NCBI GenBank assembly: GCA_949361645.1
Contig: OX442423.1
Span: forward strand, 3,654,023 to 3,718,022
From: Spongilla lacustris
Taxonomy: Eukaryota > Porifera > Demospongiae > Spongillida > Spongillidae
Length of the DNA: 64,000 nucleotides
Direction: 5' to 3'
Of the stretch, positions 21,490-32,610 are shown piece after piece. Both the position numbers and the translations under genes were made by a program. How positions within the stretch are numbered: position 1 is the stretch's first letter; each line of letters begins with the position of its first letter. Under the pieces are notes generated by a model, which saw only the letters and a program-made list of their open reading frames with translations, made no database searches and was not told where the DNA came from.

Positions 21490-22841
21490 GCCCTGAAAGA
21501 GTGGATAATGGACAAAATGTTGAAGTCAGCAGGAAGGATGTTAGGTGAGCTTTGAGATAAGTGATCCATGGGGATAGTAGGGGGAAGAGATTGTGGATGT
21601 TTAGATTTCAGAGCCTCCCAGGTCTTGCTAGTGTTAGCGGCAATGCCATTGAAACACAACATCCGACAAGCCTTACCATAAAGGCCCTCCTGAGCCAGAG
21701 AGACGGAGTGTGAAAGCTGCTTCAGCTTATATTCAGGTATGGAAGAGCTCTTGAAACCGGATTTAGTTGCACGCCTCGATGCTCGATCCCATAGTTGAAC
21801 TTCTTGACCTGCCTCCCAAAAATCACACAGCTTGCTGATTGATGTATGCTTATGATGTCTACCTCCACGCTTACTAGAAGCAAGAACACATTTTGGCAGC
21901 ATAAGGAATCTTTGCCAAGAGTGGGAAGAACCATCGTGTAGGATGGAAAGGAGACAATTCAGAAAAACCCTGCCAAATGACTGGCGATCATGAAAGGGGA
22001 TAAGATTCAAGGTGGGGCAAAATGTGGAAAAGATGTTGTCAAAGGAAGGCAGTTGTGAAGAACATACTGCCGTGGCAGGGTTGTCAGACACTGATGTGGA
22101 AGGTTGAAGAGAAACATGAGAGCAGATGTTGATGTGCGATGAGAGGCGTGAGGTGGACACGAGTGTGGAGCAGTGTGAACAGATGGAGTAGTTGTTGATG
22201 GCTAACGATTCACCCGGGACATCTCCGGGTAGAGTTCCAGCTGCATGCATGCTCATATGGGATTTCCACATGGTGGGTAATATGAGTTCATTACAGACTG
22301 TGATTGGGCAAGGAAGCTGGCATGAGGGTTTTGACTTGCCGAAAACCGGAATACAAGTTTTATTATTTTCTAAGGCAGGGCGGGAGGAAGCCGAATGGTT
22401 ACTGACAAATGCGCTATTATGACCGATAGAGGGCTCCGCCTTAGGTAGCTCCGACCGTGGAAGCAATTGTGGTTGAGAGGTGGGCAGTGAATGTGACTGC
22501 AAAGACGAAGGTGGTGACTGTGAATGTGATTGTGGTTGCTGAGACTGCGACTGCGGCATCAGGTCTAGAGGTAGTTGCTGTGAATTTGATGATGAATAAA
22601 CCGCTGAATGAGATTGTGAAGGCGCCGACTCGAATTGAGTCACGCTGCTAGTGGATTGTGGATCGACAGGTGCGCACGTATTGGAGCAAAGATTCCGCTT
22701 CATGGCATAACAGCTATAACACTTACGTCCTGCTTTCACGCAAACACAACCTTTACAGCGTGTGTAGTCTCCATTACAAGGGCAGCACTTAGACGAAATG
22801 GACTTGCAAAGTGAATCGTCTGCCAAACTTCTGCCCGCCAT
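21477..22841 (-). CDS. Retroelement N-terminal part: CXC-like module and C2H2 fingers
   Basis: 454 residues. Residues about 18-55 are dense in Cys (CCPCNGDYTRCKGCVCVKAG), similar to tesmin/TSO1 CXC domains. A Ser/Gln/Pro-rich linker follows (about 60-160). Two zinc-finger-like motifs come next: CPITVCNELI ... HMSMH and CSHCSTLVST ... HINIC. The final third (LMLPKCVLAS, KRGGRHHKHT) resembles the region that precedes the reverse transcriptase in R2-like retroelements. The frame ends at a stop where the downstream frame is one base out of register, so this is the front of a longer protein. Inferred role: nucleic-acid binding and target choice. Confidence 0.7.
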   Translation of the reverse strand: MAGRSLADDSLCKSISSKCCPCNGDYTRCKGCVCVKAGRKCYSCYAMKRNLCSNTCAPVDPQSTSSVTQFESAPSQSHSAVYSSSNSQQLPLDLMPQSQSQQPQSHSQSPPSSLQSHSLPTSQPQLLPRSELPKAEPSIGHNSAFVSNHSASSRPALENNKTCIPVFGKSKPSCQLPCPITVCNELILPTMWKSHMSMHAAGTLPGDVPGESLAINNYSICSHCSTLVSTSRLSSHINICSHVSLQPSTSVSDNPATAVCSSQLPSFDNIFSTFCPTLNLIPFHDRQSFGRVFLNCLLSILHDGSSHSWQRFLMLPKCVLASSKRGGRHHKHTSISKLCDFWEAGQEVQLWDRASRRATKSGFKSSSIPEYKLKQLSHSVSLAQEGLYGKACRMLCFNGIAANTSKTWEALKSKHPQSLPPTIPMDHLSQSSPNILPADFNILSIIHSFRAPLA

Positions 22842-24440
22842 TGTTTTTTTTTTTTACAATTCATAATTAAATATTCTGGCTGGCCTACATGAACCTCTGC
22901 AAATGCCCCACTGACCAAATCTGAGATCTTACAATTTTTATCTTCTACACCCCATTCGCAATGCCAAAAATTGATGTACTTGTACATTTACTGTTAAGAT
23001 TCTCACCAATCCGCCTCTCTTGATCTGTCAAAATGGGAGCTTTGACGATTATTGATAAGGTACAAAGCCATACATTCCAATTTCATTATCTGAACACATA
23101 GATTTGTGGATCTGCATGCTTTGCAACACACTCAATTAACTAATCAGTGCGGATGAATATTGACACCATCATTTTTGTGTGACAAAGCAAGGTAATATTA
23201 TAAAAAGGCTGTAACTTAATTAAGGTTTGCGTAGGCCTTGCTTGAGAATGAGCACAAGGCAAGCATGAACTCTTGTCTGTATTACGGTATGCAGATAAAA
23301 AGAAAAATCTTATTTTGGCATGGTTCCATGTCTCATGCAGGTCTAATCACACTCATCTGCACCGTTCACTTGAATGTTCACACAAATATTTAATAAGTGC
23401 GGCTGCTCCCTCAGCCGCACCCCCTGATCCACCTCTAATAATTTGTTTGTAGGTGTATATTATAAATTTGATTGTGCATCGTCTTCAATAAATTACCGTG
23501 TCGTGAGTGTGGTCATTGTTATTGTGCTGTTTGTGCTCGTAAAATATGAACGAGCAACAAGTTTCAATACTCCAATTCGTATTGAAAGGTGTCATTGAAG
23601 GTACATGTACCTGGAGCTGTTTCCTAATATTCATTGCGTTTGCAAATCGGCTGTGTGTATTACAAATGGCCTATTTACACATATAGTCACAGTCAGGCAT
23701 CTCCATGGTGCCCTTCTGGACTGCAACAGAGACTATGCACAAGGTAGCTGAATGATCACTGATCATCAGTATAAACGACCTGCTGAGATTAGCTGGCAAA
23801 TTTTAAAGATTTCACTTCACTGCTCTGCAAGTGCAGCCACTTCACCCGCCCCTTTTGACATTGCATGCCATAAATAGCTACATACATGTATGATGGTGTA
23901 AAGGTATCTGGATATATAGGTGACACCCCAAATCAAGACTCTACCACCATACTCTTTTGCTTCCATTGAAGATAAGAACGTATTCTCTTGGTATTGCATG
24001 AAAGCACAGAATTTATAATAGAATATCCCTCGCATACATCATGGGTACAGGTGACTGGTGCATGATGAGAGGCTATGGTACCCTAGCTGTTCTAACTACA
24101 TCAAAGAACCTTGCGCCATGCAACACATGACTTGATGAAGCCAACCAAGGTTATGCCCTGTGAAATACATCTCCTCATTAACAACTTTATATCGCCTCCT
24201 GTCCTTTCAACGATGCCTTAATCAGCAACAATGTCACTAACACTATCCAAAGTTATAAGCCAGATACTTTCCTTAACTATCTGCATGTAGCTTACCTCTT
24301 CAATCATTGAGCTTAGGCTGCAAGGCGCCCTGTTACCTGCAGTTGCCATACTACATGTACCAGCTCTCAATGGAACAAGGATGGAGAGGGTGAAACATCA
24401 CGGATTCCAATCCATGTAATAGTTAATAATCCTTACCCGA
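22842..24440. other. Intergenic, nothing firm
   Basis: Starts with an A-rich run on the minus strand directly before the retroelement ATG (T-run 22846-22855). No gene or clear transposon end was recognised. Short ORF at 23817-24035 has no supporting features. Confidence 0.4.
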
Positions 24441-24557
24441 CGAAACGTGGTAGTAGGGCCTGCCCGACTAGTATTTGGCATGCAAGCCCCCCGCAGTTCT
24501 ATTAATCGATACCTCCCCACCAGACTTATCAGAACGCAGAAAGTACCACAGTTGTGC

Positions 24558-24907
24558 AGTACCAGATTTAGGGGGGACCGGGGGAGGGGGGGGTGGGGGG
24601 GGAACTGGGGTGTGGCTGCCCAGGGCCCATTGCTCTTTGAGGGGCCCCACCATGCTCATAATGATAGGCTATTCATGTTTTATGGTTTTAGTTAAGCAAA
24701 TTAAGTAATAACGCATGGAGCCAGCATGGCAGAGAATCGTATAGTGCGTGCGAAGTGGAGCATCAAAACAAAAAGCAGCCTTGATGAATGGAATATGTCA
24801 TAGTTGGACTATTGCAAGGGACCCCCCCTCCCCCCCCCCCCCCCCCCTCCGTGGGGGCCCATCAAGGCTAGTTGCCCAGGGCCCACGACAGTCTAAATCT
24901 GGCCCTG
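24558..24907. mobile_element. hAT-type MITE with 8-bp target duplication
   Basis: Termini CAG..CCAGATTTAG on the left and CTAAATCTGGCCCTG on the right are inverted. Flanks are CAGTTGTG (24550-24557) and CAGCTGTG (24908-24915), seven of eight bases equal, as expected for hAT transposition. The interior has inverted G- and C-runs and paired GCCCAGGGCCCA motifs. Non-autonomous. Confidence 0.8.
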
Positions 24908-25199
24908 CAGCTGTGGGAATTAGGGTCTGGGTGTGAGACACAATTAATAAAAACCAAATCAGAGCCGCCTCGATCTGTGTCTGGAATCATCCTCTGTCAA
25001 TGACAATTTACGCGATTATGTCACGTATTATATCATAACAATCTGCCACTTCTAAATTGCCTCATTTCCATACAATTATCATACAGGTTATTTATGGCAT
25101 TGGGTTATTCCATTATTTAGCACACCCTCCCCCACAGACTTGTAAATGCTTTGATCTATATTGTTGCCCTCCCCCTGGAGAAGATTGTATAATGCCTTC

Positions 25200-25202
<3 letters not shown>

Positions 25203-25231
<29 letters not shown>
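25203..25231. repeat. dC tract of 29 bases
   Basis: Uninterrupted run of 29 C. Confidence 0.95.
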
Positions 25232-25295
25232 TGGACATATTCCCTATACCCCCCTGGACACCATTATATTTATAGACCTTCTGTAACTCGCGCGA

Positions 25296-25467
25296 ACATT
25301 ACATCATTGCGCAGCGGACGACTTCATCACACGTGATATATATTAATAGCCCTAATTACAGCATCATACACGCTATTAATATACATCACGTTCAATGAAG
25401 TCTTACCTTCTTTCCGACGATGATCGCAGACGTTCTCTCTCGTCCGCTGCGCAATGATGTAATGTTT
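25296..25467. repeat. Palindromic element
   Basis: The arms AACATTACATCATTGCGCAG and their inverse (CTGCGCAATGATGTAATGTT) bracket inner inverted segments including ATTAATAGC / GCTATTAAT. About 170 bp. A MITE is likely, but no target duplication was identified. Confidence 0.7.
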
Positions 25468-25469
25468 AT

Positions 25470-26570
25470 TCCGAAAGTAATAACAGATGACGTAAGGACG
25501 CGATCGAGTTGCAGAAGGCCTACATGTATACAAATTATAATGGAATATCCCATTTTAGGAACTGTGCCCCCTCCTTTTCTTTCAAAATTCCTGGATCCGC
25601 CCCGGATTATAGGTCAGAGCGGGTGCTGTGCACCATGCAGCGTATTGACTATTGTTGTGCCACAACGACGGATATGCGGTTGCAATACCCCACCACCGCC
25701 AAGATTTGAATCCATTCCGATTAGGGGCACGCATACATTGGACTCTATAGCGATATATAAATGCCGATTCCCCATTACCTACCTATTTATTTACTGCACA
25801 GCCTTGTTGAATTTATGCACTGGTCAGAGATAAACTATTTTCTCCCTTACCAATAAATGGAAAAACCACGCCCATCATTACGGTTAATTGTATATATGCT
25901 GACATGCATGATTTACGATATACGTACTGTACATGTAATTAATAATACATGTTGCTCAGAATGTCGTTTCTAAAGGCACATTGTGTCAGAAAAACAATCA
26001 AATGACGCTGTGAGGCAGCAGATTGATTCGTTGCTATTTGGAAATTGAAGAATCACTCAGTACTGATTAAACATTTTTCATTTAATCTGCTTGCCATGAG
26101 TACAAATTGATATTAATTACGTCCCCATTATCACAGCTATAGACAGCGCATATGGATTCTACTCAGGTGTGTTAAGACTGGCTACGCTTATTAAATGGCT
26201 GCCAAAGGAAGCGTTTATTCATTCACACAGTACAGAGGATTCTAAATGTCTAATACACTTTGTATTGATTAATTGTATAATTACACAAAGTCGTTTCTAT
26301 GACAACGGTTACGCGCGGCGAGTTGAACGCTGTGATTAAGAAATCATTTTCCGCATGCTTCTGCAGTTCTACTACTTCTAGATTACCCATATCTAACCAC
26401 AATACTAGGCAAATAGATCGGGCCTAGGATCTGATCCTATTTCGAAACGCTTAGAGCGCTTGCGGACAAACATCAGAAGTTCAGAACAGCGAAAAATTAA
26501 GCACAAAATTCATCATTTTCGTTGTGCAATAAGTGCAAACGATGTTAAGTTTCATTATGCCTGCCCACAA
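25470..26570. other. Intergenic, nothing firm
   Basis: Contains a hAT-like end motif in inverse form (TCCTGGATCCGCCCC near 25589). No coding frame of note. Confidence 0.35.
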
Positions 26571-26578
26571 TAGTTAAT

Positions 26579-27300
26579 GTGGATACGCAAGGGTGTGGCT
26601 ACGCCAGACTAGTCTCGTATGGTCGAGCTACGCCCAACTACTGGAACTTTGTATCTGGTATGTATATGTCATTCCCATGTGGGATCCAGCGCTTCAGTTT
26701 CACCGTGTCCGTTTACGCTCAACTAGTAAACATCAGTCGGGTCCCCAGACCCAGCAATGATGAGGACTTCGTCCCGACTGTGTGACAGTGTCACGGTGTT
26801 CTCGTTTAGGAAGCAAGAATGATTAAACACTTACTCAGCCATGCATGTGCAGTGACCAGAAGAATAGAACCGTCTGGCTTAGCTATCATCCAAGCTTCAA
26901 GTCATCGTGCAACATAAGGTGAGCGCTGGCTAGGGCTTTGACCCCTATACCAGTGATACCACGTAGGCGACGCAGTCCGAATGCCATTACGTAAACAGGA
27001 GACTCGAAGAAATTGTAGGCTTCGAGCTGCTGCCATGAAAGCAGCTGCTCCTGGGTATACGTGCCAGTTCTTTAGTGAAAAATATGCCCATACTCTTTCC
27101 TAGGCCTATAGTTCATTTGTTTGGGTACCAGGCAGGCTAACTCTTTCCGTGGCCACAACGACATATCGCGATGGCTGTTACATTCCAAGTATGGGACACA
27201 ACTTAACAGCAGACCAACAGGTTCCAATTTCTGCTCGTAACGACTTTGGCAACCAGATTTTAGTATGCCGTCCATTAGCCACTTGCCAACCAAATTAATA
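26579..27300. mobile_element. Deleted copy of the THAP/YqaJ DNA transposon
   Basis: 26650-26810 matches 43075-43190 and 26820-27180 matches 44828-45160, both in the same orientation. The roughly 1.6 kb between those regions in the larger copy are missing, with the junction near 26810-26820. It lacks the transposase core and the nuclease domain and is non-autonomous. Ends not defined. Confidence 0.7.
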
Positions 27301-27616
27301 AAACATGAGTATCACGTGATCCGCTGGACCTATGTATATTTGTAATATAGATGTAGCCAGACTAAGCCAGTCTTAACATATACCTGAGTACATTGTTGTG
27401 GTACCTAGTGACTAGCTTAAGTACCAGCATATAGAACTGAGTGTAATTACATGTACATGCACGTTGCTATCTGTAATTTACTGCATGCTAGGCATTTCCT
27501 CATTAACAGATGACATACAATTATATATAGATGTTTTGATTTTCATTCAGTGATATACACACCGCAATACACAGACGTGAACGATGGCACGAACATAAAA
27601 CGAAAATATATTAACT

Positions 27617-28195
27617 CTACGATTGAGTTCTCTGAAACTCTTTCACTATTTGACTCATCTGATCCATGGCTTCGTACAAACCGTCCCCGTTCACTGCACT
27701 GGTTCCGTGAACGTGCCACGCCCGCCCCTTCAGGGATGGAAGGTCAAGCTTCGCGGCAATCTCGCTCGGGGACGAGGCTTTGGGTAGGTCTTGCTTGTTG
27801 GCTAACACCACTAGTGGTACTCCAACTAGCTCGTCCGAGTTAAGGATCCAAGTTAACTCCTCTCTGACCTCGTCAAAGCGATGTTTGTCCGAACTATCCA
27901 CTACGAAGATCAACCCATGAGTACCTACGAAGTAGTGCCTCCACAGTGGGCGGATCTTGTCCTGCCCTCCAATGTCCCACACGGTAAACGAGACGTTCTT
28001 CACTGGAGCCAACGACTCTACGATGAATCCGATGGTCGGTATGGTGCTAATAACCTCGTTTAGTTTTAACTTGTACAGAACGGTGGTCTTGCCTGCTGCA
28101 TCCAGTCCCAACATAAGAATCTTTGCAGGACGATCGGAGAACCTATCAAATAGTCCTTGGAAGACACTTCTTACTGCTGAAGTCAAGTTTCCCAT
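27617..28195 (-). CDS. ADP-ribosylation factor family GTPase (ARF-like), intronless
   Basis: 192 residues, close to the usual 180. The N-terminal MGNLTS provides Gly2 for N-myristoylation. GTP-binding motifs are intact: P-loop GLDAAGKTT, switch I Thr in [23 protein letters not shown] (switch II), NKQD, and TSA in place of the usual SAT/CAT. Known role: membrane recruitment of coat and effector proteins in vesicle traffic. Differences from ARF1: the residue after IPTIGF is Ile instead of Asn, and [12 protein letters not shown] carries a short insertion between switch I and the interswitch. The absence of introns among intron-rich neighbours could mean a retrocopy, but the frame is fully intact. 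Exact ARF class undecided. Confidence 0.9.
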   Translation of the reverse strand: MGNLTSAVRSVFQGLFDRFSDRPAKILMLGLDAAGKTTVLYKLKLNEVISTIPTIGFIVESLAPVKNVSFTVWDIGGQDKIRPLWRHYFVGTHGLIFVVDSSDKHRFDEVREELTWILNSDELVGVPLVVLANKQDLPKASSPSEIAAKLDLPSLKGRAWHVHGTSAVNGDGLYEAMDQMSQIVKEFQRTQS

Positions 28196-28700
28196 TGTTC
28201 AATTTTAACTGCCGGCTTCTTGTAAGTTTTGAACCTTACAGTTTCTGTACTGCTCGTTCGAGCCGATAGTTTAAGTTGACTGCTTAGCATTCCTGTGTAC
28301 GTGTTTATAGACATCAAGCTATTACTAAGCCACGAATAAACTAACCTAGTCAAGAGAATTGACGTGGCACCTGATAAACTATAAATAGTAATTTTGACGT
28401 AATGTCTGATAATTTCGGATGGTTGGCGATACCAGAGTGGGGCGGATCCAGGATTTCTGAATATGAAATAATTAATGTATAATTAGCGTATGACGTTCGG
28501 CTAAATCGGCGCACGTGAGCTATACATTTCTAGAGAGTTGCGCCAGAGATAATATACACACACACATGTACAATGTATATCATCTCTGGTTGCGCGTGCA
28601 CTCCGTGAAGTTGCTAAACAGCTTACATGTATTCTTATTGCTTGCTCATTGGTTAGTACTTTTGAGAAACTGCGAGATACGGAGTAGGCTGGTATTTATA
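28196..28700. promoter_or_regulatory. Upstream region of the ARF-like gene
   Basis: Short intergenic stretch that should hold the ARF promoter. A hAT-like terminal motif (GGGGCGGATCCAGGA) lies near 28440. The 10 bases before 28701 are the left target duplication of the next element. Confidence 0.35.
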
Positions 28701-30420
28701 GGGTGTAGCTAAAACCAGGAGCAGGAGCAGGAGCAGGAGCAGGAGTTACTACCTAAAACAAATCTCGTATGAACAGGCGCAGTATAGTAAGTATGCCTTA
28801 CGAGCAGGCTTAAGAGTGCATACCGCTCATTATAAGTTTCAGCTCGTGCGGCGGGTATTGTAGTATACCATTTTCTCTACACACGCGTGCACCCCGCATG
28901 CCTGTAATATTGAGTAAAAGCACCATTTATTTCTCCACATTCCTGAATATCCAATATAGATGAACAGAAACTGATTTGTTTTCTATTCAGTTCCACGGGG
29001 ATGAACTTTGGCAAATCCTCCAGATCACTGTTGATAATTGCATGAGCATACTGCATTTTCTAGCAGGGCCCCTAACAGCTGAGCTCGATAATTTCTTTTG
29101 ACATTGCTCAGTTCTTTCCATACCTATATGCATGTACCTAGCTAGGAAAATTACAGTTATTTATATAATAATAATTTTGCCAGACGGAGTTAGACTGCAT
29201 GTCTGCTTCTTCTTGCCATACTTCTGCATGGCTGATGGCTCCAAGTTGTCCCAGCGCCAGGGCTCAATCTCCATCTTGACCCCTCTGAATTTTAGGCTGG
29301 TGTAAAGTGGTTGTTAGGCATTGATACCTCCCAAGGTGCCAAATATCCATACTGTCCCCCTCACTGTTTGGAACTCATGCATTAACCTGCAGGCATAGAG
29401 GTGACATGGTACGAGATGTATTTCTTGAATCTTGCATGTGTTGGTGCCCATGTAGAGGCAGGGAGTGTTAATGGGCATGACCAATGGCGTACTCAACCTG
29501 CATATGCATGCTGATGTCCTGGTCCCTCCCTAAGTGTTAGGCAAGCCAGCTGCATTTGACATTTAGTTACCATCGCTTAATCCAAGTACACCTTTACTGA
29601 ATCGAGTGTGCATGCATGACAGCAGGATCAGCAGCCTTATAGGAGGTATCAATGCCTAACAACCACTTTACACCAGCCTAAAATTCAGAGAGGTCAAGAT
29701 GGAGATTGAGCCCTGGTGCTGGGACAACTTGGAGCCATGCAGAAGTATGGCAAGAAGAAGCAGACAGTCTACCTCTGTCTGGCAAAATAATTATTAGTAT
29801 AAATAACTGTAATTTCGCAACATTCGTAAAAGAATAAAAGAACTCCTGCTTTCCATGCAGTAGTGCTAATAATGAATTCACTATTAATTATCTGGAGGGC
29901 AGTCAGGACCACTCTGCAGCATTTGTCAAAGTTCATCCCCGTGAAACTGAATAGAAAACAAATCAGTTTCTGTTCATCTATATCAGAAATGTGGAGAAAT
30001 AAATGGTGCTTTTACTCAATATTACAGGCATGCGGGGTACACGCGTGTGTAGAGAAAATGGTATACTACAATACCCGCCGCACGAGCTGAAACTTATAAT
30101 GAGCGGTATGCACTCTTAAGCCTACTCGTAAGGAATACGTACTATACCGCGCCTTTCATATACGAGATTTTAGGTAAGAACTCCTGCTCCTGCTCCTGCT
30201 CCTGCTCCTGGTTTTAGGTAGTAACTCCTGCTCCTGCTCCTGGTTTTAGGTAGCAACTCCTGCTCCTGCTCCTGCTCCTGTTCCTGGTTTTAGGTAGCAA
30301 CTCCTGCTCCTGCTCCTGCTCCTGTTCCTGGTTTTAGTAGCAACTCCTGCTCCTGCTCCTGGTTTTAGGTAGCAACTCCTGCTCCTGCTCCTGCTCCTGC
30401 TCCTGGTTTTAGCTACACCC
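28701..30420. mobile_element. Foldback-like element with hexanucleotide arrays in its ends
   Basis: Flanked by a perfect 10-bp duplication GGTATTTATA (28691-28700 and 30421-30430). Termini are GGGTGTAGCTAAAACCAGGAGC and its inverse. The two arms are inverted copies over roughly 600-750 bases (for example 28770-29060 against 29920-30170, and 29160-29335 against 29640-29800), with a loop of about 300 bases. Each arm has AGGAGC repeats near the tip: one block on the left, about six blocks on the right (30171-30411). Long inverted repeats built of tandem units with 9-10 bp duplications are typical of Foldback/Mutator-like elements. No transposase seen. Confidence 0.85.
30171..30411. repeat. Tandem (CTCCTG)n blocks separated by GGTTTTAGGTAG
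   Basis: Six higher-order units, each AACTCCTGCTCCTG... then GGTTTTAGGTAGC, with differing numbers of CTCCTG steps. The opposite arm has a single block at 28711-28755. Confidence 0.9.
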
Positions 30421-30714
30421 GGTATTTATACGTATATACATTCCAAAATGCAAATTATTTCGATTGCATGGTGCACTAGTATTGGTACGCATCAAAGTTG
30501 AGACTTATATCGTTAAAAGAAGAATGTGCGATGTGATAACATGCCACACTTACCGCGGTCATCTATGAATTGACTATAGGGGTAGATCATTTATACATGC
30601 CGCAATGCATGCAGTTTTGTAGTCAAAATAGTGACGGGGTTGCACATGTACGGATGTAGACTAGTACTAATATCAGTAATGTGACTCGATGATAAATTTC
30701 AACTGAGCTAGTGG

Positions 30715-31200
30715 CTCAAATAGCAAAGAAACTAAGTGCATTGCAAATTTGCGATGAAATACAGCCACTTATAATTAAATACGCAAAACTACAACATAGC
30801 CTGGAAACCAGAACGTAACGGAGTGGCACGCTTTTATTGGCGTTGATTGCCTCCGTTTCTAATCTCCCTACATGTAAATCGAGTGCTATTTTGAACCGTT
30901 TTGAGTGAAATTCATGCACCGATGCGTTTTTACAGTGTATGCAATCTGTGGAAAGTGGATTAGAATGTTAAAAAAATATTGTCGCGCGCGAATTAATGTT
31001 ATGCTGTTTGTGATGGTAACTAAATTATAAGGGGCTCAAATAGCAACTGAAGAAAAGCGCATGAACAATGCCGGCAAATCTGCAATGAAACACAGCCATT
31101 TAAATCCGCAAACTACAATAGCCTGGAAACCAGAACGTAACGTAGTGGCTCGCATTTATTGGTGTTGATTCCTGCGTTTCTAATGTACAATGTGTGGAAA
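30715..31200. repeat. Direct duplication of about 160 bp
   Basis: 30715-30875 and 31032-31190 share GGCTCAAATAGCAA and AGCCTGGAAACCAGAACGTA with about 80 percent visual identity, spaced about 317 bases apart. Not recognised as coding. Confidence 0.75.
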
Positions 31201-31351
31201 AATTGAAATGTGCACCAAGAAATTTTCGCGATTCTCCCCTTCATCAATTTTCACGACAGACCCCCGTCACTAAATCATGCATCCGCCTCTGCAAGGGTGC
31301 AACTGTCGCACTTTTCAAGTCACAAATTAAAGCATAGCATGCAGGTTGCAC

Positions 31352-31447
31352 CGATATATCGCGGTTACATAGACTTCTATGGGCGGTAAACCGCTAACCG
31401 CCCATAGACTATGCCATAGAAGTCTACGTAACCGCGATATATCGCGG
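31352..31447. repeat. Short palindrome with ATATATCGCGG arms
   Basis: CGATATATCGCGGTTACATA ... ACGTAACCGCGATATATCG with nested GGGCGGT/ACCGCCC at the centre. About 96 bp, near-perfect hairpin. Confidence 0.85.
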
Positions 31448-31794
31448 CATGTAATTGCTTAGCTCGCTCCACCTTTTTACCCACTCTTCAGGTCACCCTG
31501 TTACGTGTGTTGTTTTAAAGCGAGAACTAAAGTACCCCCTACTAATTAGTTCCATGTGACTTAATAACAAATTGCACTCGTATGTGATATTATTACGTCA
31601 CGGGTGCAGGTGCTCGATCTGCATTGCATTCTGATTGTGCGCCTAAAATCAGGCGCACTAGAACGACTTTTGTGTACATGTACAGTACCAAGATGATCCA
31701 ATAGCGATGATGTAATCCATACGAAGCTGTGGGAATCAGGGTCTGGGGCCAAGACTAGTACAGTATAGATAGTACACGGCTGCCGGAGCCGGGT

Positions 31795-31796
<2 letters not shown>

Positions 31797-31832
<36 letters not shown>
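31797..31832. repeat. dG tract of 36 bases
   Basis: Uninterrupted run of 36 G, the longest homopolymer in the window. Confidence 0.95.
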
Positions 31833-31835
<3 letters not shown>

Positions 31836-32049
31836 GTCCGGCAATTTTTTAAGAAAATGTAAAAATAAATTTTGGCTGCTGTGGCAGTATACATTCACTA
31901 CGCGCACGCATAAATTATCGCCAGTTAATTATCGCATTGAATAAAATTACTAACTGAACACACCAATGGATCAGCACCTGTCTTCATCGCTACCATCGTC
32001 CTCTTCGACAAAGCCCACTGCCTTATCGATTGCATCGATGCCAGAGAAA

Positions 32050-32420
32050 TTTCACCCCTTTCACTGGTTCATTTGGCTAGAGCAACACCTTCTAGTCCTC
32101 TGCAAATATTTGATGCAGAAGTTAGAGAGTGCTTTGCACAGTGTACTGCAGTCCCAACAGCTGAATCAGATCATAAGTTGACATGGCAGCAGGCTCAACT
32201 TAGCTTTAAGCCATGGTGGTTTGGGACTGCACTCAGTTTCTCATAATGCACTCTTAGTTTTTCTGGTTTTGGTAACATGGAACACAGGCACCTTTCTCAT
32301 GTGGTTGATATTTTCAACAGTTATTTCCCCATCTGAGGTAGCCACTGTGGCCTCCATATTGGCATCACCCTAGCAGTGTGACAGGGCATCAGTGTCTATA
32401 TATGACACACACATCAAACA
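32050..32420 (+). pseudogene. Reverse transcriptase fragment (plus)
   Basis: A plus-strand frame reads LARATPSSPLQIFDAEVREC then FAQCTAV and LTWQQAQLSF, parallel to IARTTPPNLI, TFDDSVRACFMECTAI and AWKQATLSLS of the retroelement at 19390-22841. Similarity then decays and the frame closes. It is a C-terminal RT fragment of a related element, facing the minus-strand fragment next to it. Confidence 0.65.
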
Positions 32421-32610
32421 ACCCCACTATCTAGGGCTGCCGGCCATACACCTCTGATACTCAGATCAGCAATTAGGGAGGGTACACCTTCAGCATAATT
32501 TGCCTCTTGCATGACTGGTTCTTTTACGACTTCAACTGAGGAAGTCAGTAATATCCCTATGACGTTGGGTTACCAGTCCTACCTTCTTGCAGTCAATGGC
32601 ATGCTCCAAA

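Larger units (their letters stand above)
19390..22841 (-). mobile_element. Non-LTR-type retroelement, CXC domain + RT + endonuclease, nearly intact
   Basis: A single long coding region on the minus strand is split into three open frames by one frameshift (about 21477-21490) and one TAA (20023-20025). Order: Cys-rich module, zinc fingers, reverse transcriptase, restriction-like endonuclease. No poly-A tail or target duplication was found at the ends, so the element limits are uncertain. Confidence 0.8.

Noticed and set aside
25420..25833. 137-codon plus-strand ORF
   Set aside because: It overlaps a palindromic element and a hAT-like end, and has no conserved features.
27881..28208. Plus-strand ORFs over the ARF gene
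   Set aside because: They are antisense shadows of a well-supported minus-strand GTPase.
31352..31447. Hairpin as a transcription terminator or RNA gene
   Set aside because: Bacterial-type terminators do not apply here, and no RNA family fold was recognised. A small palindromic repeat is the simpler reading.
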